Virus record (IMG/VR): IMGVR_UViG_3300017963_000402
Span: 1-43,147 of that record
Source of the DNA: a virus
Strand: one strand, 5' to 3'
Length of the DNA stretch: 43,147 nt
The notes beneath the pieces are model-generated. The model worked only from the letters and a program-made list of their open reading frames with translations, was not told the DNA's origin and ran no database searches. Below, one piece after another: positions 33,084-39,148 of the stretch. Made by a program: the position numbers and the translations under genes. How positions within the stretch are numbered: the stretch's first letter is position 1; the number at the start of each line of letters is the position of its first letter.

Positions 33084-34160
33084 CTATTCGAAGCGGAGAT
33101 CGTCGTCGGGCTCTTCGACCGCGTTCAGATCGCAACCGTCGCCCCAATCGGCCCGCTCTTCCCCTCTCGACTTCTGAACGCCCTCGGGTTGAATCGAGTT
33201 CGGCATCGGCTCCGAGGATTCGAGCGCGCGGATTTTTTGGTTCTGTTCGCCGACCGTCTTCGAGAGACCGGCGATTTGCTGAGAGAGCACCGGGATCGCC
33301 GCGACCGCTTTCGAGACATTCTCGATCGCTGTCGTGACTTCGGCGGGGACCGCTGGCGCCGCGGTCGGCGTCGGGGTGGGCGCGGGCTTGCTGAACGCGG
33401 CGAGCGCCTTGCGGAGTTCGTCCGCAACTGCGTTCACCTCGTCGAGCGCCTTACGCATCTCGGCGTCCTCGCGTTCCTGCTCGACGCCCTTTCGGGCCAT
33501 TTTCGCGCCGCACTTGGGGCATACCTTTTCGGTACACATTTCGCCCGCCTTGCCGACCTCTTCGTATCCGCACTTCGCGCAAACGCAAACCTTGTTCTCG
33601 GCGCCGACGGCTTTCTCGGTGTCGGCGGCTTGCGGCGCTTGCGGGTCGGCGGGGGTCTCGGGCTCGGTCGACTCGGGCTCGGCGCCCTCCGCCTTCGCGG
33701 TATCGGCGGCGCGTCCCGAGGTCGGCGACGGATACTTCTCGCCGATCGTCATGATCAGCTTGCCGATCGCCTCGCACTCTTTCATGAGTTCAGCGGGGAT
33801 CGGCTGGTCGATCTGCTCGTCGGTGGTCGGCGCGTCCTTGATCTTGTTGACGACGCCCATGAGCTTCGAGAGAGCCTCCGTCGCGACCTTGAGAACGGAG
33901 TCCTTGACCCCCTTCGGGATCGGGCCCATCGCCTTGTCGACGTCCTCGGGGACGCTCTCGGGCTCGGTCGTGAGTTCGCCGTTCTCGTTCTCGATCACTT
34001 CGTCGCCGATCGGGGTCTCCATGCCTTCCTCCCGTTTGATGAGCAGAAAGCGCCGCCGATTGGCGGCGCGGTCGACGAGCGAGACTTCCTTGACCTCCAT
34101 GTCGAGCAGTCTGTGAACCTGCTTTGAGAGTTGCTCAATTCGAGCGAAGAGGTCGTTCAT
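33084..34160 (-). CDS. Scaffold-like capsid assembly protein with inserted zinc ribbon
   Basis: 358 residues from ATG 34160; its own ribosome site is weak, and a small ORF stops four nt upstream, so it may be translationally coupled. The N-terminus contains MEVKEVSLVDRAANRRRFLL, a motif typical of proteins linked to XkdF-type prohead proteases. A Glu/Pro/Ala-rich middle follows, then a zinc-ribbon pair CAKC (194-197) and CPKC (214-217), then helical coiled-coil-like segments (225-310) and a disordered C-terminus. Position between protease and capsid gene supports a scaffold or capsid-assembly role. Confidence 0.65.
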   Translation of the reverse strand: MNDLFARIEQLSKQVHRLLDMEVKEVSLVDRAANRRRFLLIKREEGMETPIGDEVIENENGELTTEPESVPEDVDKAMGPIPKGVKDSVLKVATEALSKLMGVVNKIKDAPTTDEQIDQPIPAELMKECEAIGKLIMTIGEKYPSPTSGRAADTAKAEGAEPESTEPETPADPQAPQAADTEKAVGAENKVCVCAKCGYEEVGKAGEMCTEKVCPKCGAKMARKGVEQEREDAEMRKALDEVNAVADELRKALAAFSKPAPTPTPTAAPAVPAEVTTAIENVSKAVAAIPVLSQQIAGLSKTVGEQNQKIRALESSEPMPNSIQPEGVQKSRGEERADWGDGCDLNAVEEPDDDLRFE

Positions 34161-34164
34161 GGTC

Positions 34165-34242
34165 TCAACCGTTGCGCGTTGCGAGCGTATCCGACAAGAC
34201 CGACCCGTAAGGGCGAGGGATTGGGGAACGCGGGCTTCGCAT
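34165..34242 (-). CDS. Possible 25-residue leader ORF upstream of the scaffold gene
   Basis: ATG 34242 has AGGAG ten nt upstream and encodes MRSPRSPIPRPYGSVLSDTL plus ATRNG before TGA at 34165, four nt before the scaffold ATG. The scaffold gene has no good site of its own. The ORF contains the dispersed 10-mer in the PYGS register. It may couple translation of the scaffold or be a chance short ORF. Confidence 0.35.
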   Translation of the reverse strand: MRSPRSPIPRPYGSVLSDTLATRNG

Positions 34243-34304
34243 GGTTCGTTGTCTCCTGTCGCGCTTTCGTGTTCCCCCTACGAAGTTGCGCGATCCGTGT
34301 CTCG

Positions 34305-34334
34305 ATCCTAACCGGCTTAAATTGCCGCTGTCAA
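34305..34334 (-). promoter_or_regulatory. Sigma70-type promoter candidate before scaffold and capsid genes
   Basis: On the minus strand TTGACA (34334-34329) is followed after 18 nt by TAGGAT (34310-34305) in the only sizeable gap of the head region (34161-34367, AT-richer than its surroundings). Transcription would begin near 34298, about 55 nt before the leader ORF. The -35 box belongs to a repeated TTGACAGCGG. Confidence 0.45.
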
Positions 34335-34371
34335 TTACAGGATTTTCTCGCGTCAACTAACCCGCTGTCAA
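34325..34371 (-). repeat. Direct repeat TTGACAGCGG
   Basis: The 10-mer occurs at 34334-34325 and 34371-34362 on the minus strand, 37 bp apart, with a related TTGACGCG between them. The right copy overlaps the stop codon of the giant fusion gene. It could be two alternative -35 boxes or a pair of operator sites. Confidence 0.6.
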
Positions 34372-37300
34372 GCGGAAGTCGAAACGGGAACCCTTCGAGC
34401 GCTACCGCCGATCGAAAATCCGGTCCATTTCCCGGTCTTGACGTCCGACCATAGCTTGTCATCGATCACGCGCACAACGAGGAGCCACGTTCCGCGCTTG
34501 ACCTTTTGACCGCCGATCGTCATGTCGACGGGCGCAAGGAACGATTCGAGGATCTTGATCTTACCGTTGGCGAGTTCACGATGCATGATTCCCATGTTCG
34601 CGAATCGTTCCATGTAGCCGTGAGCCGCCTCCGCGATCGCTTCCTCCGAGTAGATATCGCCTTGTGCGTCTACTTCCTCGGGAACCAACACGATCCCATA
34701 AACGATCCGCTTCTCTCCCGCGGCCTTGATAATCGGAACCTCTCGCTCGACCTCGAAGAGCCCGTCGAGAACTTTCTTGATCTCCTCGGGCTTCGCCAGC
34801 GCGACGACTTCCTCCGCCTTCATGGGGCGACCCGTAACAACCCCGATCACATTCGGCGTGAACCAATGAACGGAATGCTTGTCACCCGAGGCGTCAACAA
34901 GTATCTCGGTCGCCTCGACTTGGATCACGTCGCCGACCTTCGCGTCCGCGTCACTGTTGGACGTGCTCCCGATCGGTGCGTAGGTTTTCCCGTCGACCTC
35001 GACGGTCGCCTTCCACTGGTCGGGGTTTACAGGCCCGATGGCGCAAAGGAAGTTGTAAACCCCCGGCGAGTCCTTGACGGGATGTCGTTCGTATACGATC
35101 GCGCGGATCTCTCTACCGTCCTTGACCTTGCGCTCGGGCGTCTCGACCTTCGCGCTCTCGCTCCTCGGGGCTTCCCCCTCTATTACGTCGGCGTCGTAGA
35201 GGTGGACGTCGTCGGAATCCCAGGGATCGCCGTCGTCGCTCTTCTCCATGTCGTCGCCGGGGGCGAAGGTCCAGATCGACGATCCTTTCTCTTCGGCGGC
35301 GAGCGTGTAGAGACCGCGGAGCTTCTTACCGTTGAACCGAGCGCGCACGACGCCCGGTCCCATCTCGACGAACTCGACGGTCCCCTCGTCGACGATCGAG
35401 ATCTCCGACGGCGTCGCCTTCGTGTCGTTGAGAACCTCACCGCCATAGGCGCGCCCCGGCTCGACGTCACCTTCGAGAGAGAAGAGCGCCTCGTTCGAGT
35501 CCGAACGCTTGACCGCCGTGATCGGATCTTTCTCCGCGAGCGGATCGCGTTGGAGTTCCCAACCGGGAAGCCCCTTGATCGAAAGAATCCAGATCTGGCG
35601 CGAGGGTCCGCCCCTTACGACGCGTTGACCCTTCCACCGTTGCCACGAAAGCGCGAAGCGCGCGGAGCCGAGCGCCTTCGTCGGCGTGTAGTCTGAACCG
35701 TCGCCGGTGTAGAGGAAACGCTTCGCGATCACTCGACGGAATTGACCGTCAACGATCCTCACGTTCTCGTCGGTGAAGAACCTCTCTTTAACGAGAGCAT
35801 CCCTGATATCTTGGGCTTCCTTGCCGGTCGCCTCCCAGTAACGGAACTGTTTCGGCGTCACCACTTCGAGCGAGCGGGGAAGCGCGCTCTTCCCGTTCGG
35901 TGGCATCGTGCCCTCTCTCACCGCCCGCGGCTTGAGCACGGAAGGAAGCGTCGACTTGGTGATCATCCCGGTCCAGAAAGTTTCGCCCTCGGGGGTCCGC
36001 CTCCCCTGCTCATACGGGTCGCCCCCCTCCCCTTCGAGCTTGATCGCCTTCGACGTCCCGGTGAGTTGTCGGAACGCCATGATCCCTTGAACGGTCGAGT
36101 CCTTGCCGGTGAAAAAATATTCGTGGAAGAACGGCTTTTGAATGCCCCACTCGACGGACGGGCGATCAACGGCAACGATCACGCCGACCTCGTTCGGCGA
36201 CGCACCCACCTCACCGGGTTCGAACTTGCGCCCGCTGATTTCGAGCCACTCGATCGGTTGTCGCATTTTCTGGAACGCGGCGACGCGAGCGGGGGAGCGG
36301 AACGGCTTCCCATACCGATCACCGTCCGGCGAGAATCCGTCGCCGATCCGCTTCGCCTCTTCGACCGTGTCGACGACGGGAACGACGCCGGGGCGCTGGG
36401 TTGACAACGTCCACCCGACGAGGAAGTCGGGCGCGACCTTCATTCTAAGATCGACGTGTAGCGACTTCCCGCGAAAGTGATACTGAAACACCGCCGCGAG
36501 CGGTCCCTCTTCCTTCGGCCAATCGAGGAGAGGATCGTCCGCCTTTTGAAGTCTCATTTCCTTGGTCGCAAACTCGGGACGAACCTCGACAACGAGATCC
36601 GCGAGTTCGACGTGATCGGTGAAGGGCCCTCCGAGATCGTCGTCGATAACGGAGAGGCGCTTGCTCAATTCGGGCGGTAACATGCGGGCGAGCCTGAACT
36701 TGATCACTTGAAGCAACTCGGGGGAAAGCGGACCCTTCACCAAGAGGTCGATATCGCCGCGGGTCTTTCCATGATTCGCCAACGATCCGACGAGCCAAAG
36801 GAACGGCATCCTCACCTTGAAGGAAGAGAACAACGGAAGAACGTCGTCGAGCTTGATCAACTCTCCGGTGCCTTCACCGCCTGGATTGACGACGGCGAGT
36901 TCGCGCTTTTCCGTTTTGCTGTTACGGGTCGCGCGAAGTTGCTCCGCCTCTATAGCGAGCGCCGTTTGCTTCGGCTTCATGTCGCGATCTTCCATCTCGG
37001 CGGCGACGAAAATGTAAGCGTTGACGACCGCCTCGCGATTGAGATCGCCAGCGGTGACGCGGTTGTTTCCCTCGAAGTTGCCCCCGTAAATTTGGTGAAG
37101 GCGCCGGTTGATCGATAGCAACTCGCGATCGTCTACCGCCGCGAGCGCCCTCGGGTTGATCTCGTCGACTCCGAGCTTCGAAACTTCCTCGCGCTTCGCG
37201 ATCCCGCACTCGAACTGCTCGACGATATCCGCTTTGTGAACTTCCTCGATGAGATCGCGCGCTTGATCCTCGTGATCGGAACACGCCCCAACGATCCCAC

Positions 37301-38654
37301 CGTTCCACGCCAGCGCGAGATCGGCGAGCCCGTCGCAGAACTCGCAAGCGACGACGCCGTCGGCGCTCTTACGGGTCGGCTCTTCCCCCTTGTCATAGTT
37401 CCAGATCAGCGATCGCCGCTTGCCAAGGGGGGCGCCTTTGAGAGCCCTCGCGAAGTTGTAACGGCGCCACCCCTCGCCGGGATCTATCTTGTCAAGGGTG
37501 GAGACCAGAACGCGCCCCTTGAGCGCCGAGAGCCCCTCCGAGAGCTTGCTCACGTCGTCGTCGGACCACTCGGGCGCCTCCGTCTCTTCCTCCGCCATGC
37601 GCGCCCCTGAGAGCGGCGGATCGAGGTACATGAAAACCCCCTCGCCGTCGTACTTGCGCGCAACCTCTAACCCGTCCGCGTCGAGAATCTCTACCCCTTC
37701 CAATCGCGCGCGGTATCCTTCGAGGTTCTTGAGGAAGATCTCGCCGGTTTGTTTTGCGGTGCGATCGGAGTGGTCAACGCGAGCCCCTCGCCCCTGTATT
37801 GAAAAAAGGTTGAGATACTTGAAGCGATACGCGCGACCGCGCAACGAGCGCGGCGACTGTCCCTTGAGCTTCTCGAAGTGCTCGGGATCGAGGCTCCATT
37901 TCTGCGATCTGAACCACGCGAGATCCTCGTTGCTTGCCGCCTGTAGAAACTTGTAGAACGCGACAACACCGCGATCCCTGTCCGCGAGGATCTCCCGCTT
38001 GGCTCGGGCTTTCGCCCAAAAGAGCGGAGCCGCTCCCGCGTAGGGTTCGATATAGGTCTCGTGATTCGGAACTCTTGCGAGCAACGAGCGGAGAATCGGG
38101 ATCTCCGCCCCCGGTGAGCGGACGGGAGCCGGGAGACTCCCCGCACGCTTGTAGAACTCGACCGCCTCGTCGCGACCCGTAAGCACCTCGGGAAGATCGG
38201 CGAAGGCTCGAAGCCCGTCGATCCCCGCGTCGACCGCGAAGCGGAACTCGTCGGGCATGTCGCCGAACGATTTCCGAATGCCCATCGAAGCGGAGAGGAG
38301 AGCCGCGCCCAATTCGAGCGGTGAGCCGGTGACGGACGGCGCCCCCTCCCCTTTCTCGTCTTCTAAGCGCGCGAACTCTTCGGAGAGGTTTTTCGCTATG
38401 GAAGGCAGGGTCTCCAACACGTTGACCGCATCGGCGTTGTCCTTGTCGGCCAGCAACGGAGCGATAACGTCGTCGCCCAACTCCACGATCGCTTTGGCGA
38501 ACTCCGCGGCCAACGACGGAGCCGAAAGCGCGCCGATGGCGTCCGCCCCGTCAAGCTCGACGGTCGCTTCAATCTCTCGCTCGGTTGCGGGCTTGCGCCC
38601 ACCTTTCACGGCGCCTGTAGCCGCCCTGAACCCATCCTCTCGCGTATCGCTCAC
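34368..38654 (-). CDS. Giant fusion: D12 methyltransferase-like + nucleotidyltransferase-like + LigD-PE-like + XkdF-like prohead protease
   Basis: 1428 residues from GTG 38654 (GGAGGTCCAAG upstream, inside a small hairpin). In order: a helical N-terminus (1-165); a D12-class adenine methyltransferase-like domain (about 185-400) with YIEPYAGAAP at 201-210 and YLDPPL at 343-348, where the usual DPPY ends in Leu; a possible zinc knuckle CEFC (437-440) with C458 and H461; a nucleotidyltransferase-type motif WLVGSLANHGKTRGDIDLL (620-638) with a third Asp candidate at 686; a LigD 3'-phosphoesterase-like domain starting YHFRGKSLHVDLRM (725-738), with QKPFFHEYF (839-847) and its closing pattern around 1090-1132; an acidic linker (1134-1165); and an XkdF-like protease (about 1280-1428) with GIMHRE and GFSIGG (1412-1417). 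The protease matures the prohead. The roles of the nucleic-acid domains are unknown; they may be packaged after cleavage. Confidence 0.8.
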   Translation of the reverse strand: MSDTREDGFRAATGAVKGGRKPATEREIEATVELDGADAIGALSAPSLAAEFAKAIVELGDDVIAPLLADKDNADAVNVLETLPSIAKNLSEEFARLEDEKGEGAPSVTGSPLELGAALLSASMGIRKSFGDMPDEFRFAVDAGIDGLRAFADLPEVLTGRDEAVEFYKRAGSLPAPVRSPGAEIPILRSLLARVPNHETYIEPYAGAAPLFWAKARAKREILADRDRGVVAFYKFLQAASNEDLAWFRSQKWSLDPEHFEKLKGQSPRSLRGRAYRFKYLNLFSIQGRGARVDHSDRTAKQTGEIFLKNLEGYRARLEGVEILDADGLEVARKYDGEGVFMYLDPPLSGARMAEEETEAPEWSDDDVSKLSEGLSALKGRVLVSTLDKIDPGEGWRRYNFARALKGAPLGKRRSLIWNYDKGEEPTRKSADGVVACEFCDGLADLALAWNGGIVGACSDHEDQARDLIEEVHKADIVEQFECGIAKREEVSKLGVDEINPRALAAVDDRELLSINRRLHQIYGGNFEGNNRVTAGDLNREAVVNAYIFVAAEMEDRDMKPKQTALAIEAEQLRATRNSKTEKRELAVVNPGGEGTGELIKLDDVLPLFSSFKVRMPFLWLVGSLANHGKTRGDIDLLVKGPLSPELLQVIKFRLARMLPPELSKRLSVIDDDLGGPFTDHVELADLVVEVRPEFATKEMRLQKADDPLLDWPKEEGPLAAVFQYHFRGKSLHVDLRMKVAPDFLVGWTLSTQRPGVVPVVDTVEEAKRIGDGFSPDGDRYGKPFRSPARVAAFQKMRQPIEWLEISGRKFEPGEVGASPNEVGVIVAVDRPSVEWGIQKPFFHEYFFTGKDSTVQGIMAFRQLTGTSKAIKLEGEGGDPYEQGRRTPEGETFWTGMITKSTLPSVLKPRAVREGTMPPNGKSALPRSLEVVTPKQFRYWEATGKEAQDIRDALVKERFFTDENVRIVDGQFRRVIAKRFLYTGDGSDYTPTKALGSARFALSWQRWKGQRVVRGGPSRQIWILSIKGLPGWELQRDPLAEKDPITAVKRSDSNEALFSLEGDVEPGRAYGGEVLNDTKATPSEISIVDEGTVEFVEMGPGVVRARFNGKKLRGLYTLAAEEKGSSIWTFAPGDDMEKSDDGDPWDSDDVHLYDADVIEGEAPRSESAKVETPERKVKDGREIRAIVYERHPVKDSPGVYNFLCAIGPVNPDQWKATVEVDGKTYAPIGSTSNSDADAKVGDVIQVEATEILVDASGDKHSVHWFTPNVIGVVTGRPMKAEEVVALAKPEEIKKVLDGLFEVEREVPIIKAAGEKRIVYGIVLVPEEVDAQGDIYSEEAIAEAAHGYMERFANMGIMHRELANGKIKILESFLAPVDMTIGGQKVKRGTWLLVVRVIDDKLWSDVKTGKWTGFSIGGSARRVPVSTSA

Positions 38655-38668
38655 CTTGGACCTCCAAG
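38655..38668 (-). promoter_or_regulatory. Hairpin presenting the ribosome site of the fusion gene
   Basis: CTTGGAGGTCCAAG is a perfect inverted repeat (CTTGG/CCAAG around AGGT) directly before GTG 38654; the GGAGG ribosome site lies in its stem and loop. It could lower or tune translation of the giant protein. Short, so possibly chance. Confidence 0.35.
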
Positions 38669-38670
38669 CG

Positions 38671-39072
38671 TTAGAAATTCGGATCTTCCCCGAAGTGGAA
38701 CGGATCTTTCTCGGGCTCTCCCTCGGGGGCGTTCATGTCCGCGGGCCAACTGAAATCAGCGTCGGGCGCGGGTGTCGGTGCGGGCTCGGGTTCCGGTGTC
38801 GGCGCGGGCTCGGGCTCGGGCTCGCCCGGGTTCGGTGCGGGCGCCGGTGCGGGCGTCGGCGCCGGGGTCGGCTTGGGCGTCGGCTCGGGCGTCGGGGTCG
38901 GGGTCGGGGTCGGCTCGGGCGTCGGGGTCGGCGCGGGCGCGGGTGTCGGCGCCGGTGCGGGCTCGGGCGCCGGGGTCGGCTCGGGCGCCGGTGCGGGCTC
39001 GGGCGTCGGGGTCGGCTCGGGCGCCGGTGCGGGCTCGGGCGTCGGGGTGTTGTTCTTGTTCTCGTCTGTCAT
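38671..39072 (-). CDS. Pro/Ala/Thr/Glu-repeat protein
   Basis: 133 residues from ATG 39072 (GGAGGTAAAG upstream). Residues about 9-100 consist almost wholly of xP dipeptides in [10 protein letters not shown]-type units; the last 30 residues ([20 protein letters not shown]) are ordinary and acidic. Such a rod would be extended, perhaps a spacer or interior decoration in the head. It lies between the head morphogenesis gene and the fusion protease gene. No enzymatic motif. Confidence 0.65.
   Translation of the reverse strand: MTDENKNNTPTPEPAPAPEPTPTPEPAPAPEPTPAPEPAPAPTPAPAPTPTPEPTPTPTPTPEPTPKPTPAPTPAPAPAPNPGEPEPEPAPTPEPEPAPTPAPDADFSWPADMNAPEGEPEKDPFHFGEDPNF
38951..39048. repeat. 36-bp tandem repeat (about 2.7 copies)
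   Basis: Units start at 38951, 38987 and 39023 with GCCGGTGCGGGCTCGGGCG and continue for 36 bp each (12 codons), with one C/T difference between first and second. They sit inside the Pro-rich protein and could expand or contract by slippage without changing frame. Confidence 0.75.
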
Positions 39073-39148
39073 TGGTCTTTACCTCCGTTGGGGATCGTCG
39101 TGATCCGCATGTCGATTTTATCCCTTTGTCGAGGCGGCGGGCAAGCTG

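Noticed and set aside
38735-39103. Gly/Val/Ser-repeat frame on the plus strand
   Set aside because: It is the reverse reading of the 36-bp tandem repeat; the minus-strand frame has a ribosome site and a non-repeat C-terminus.
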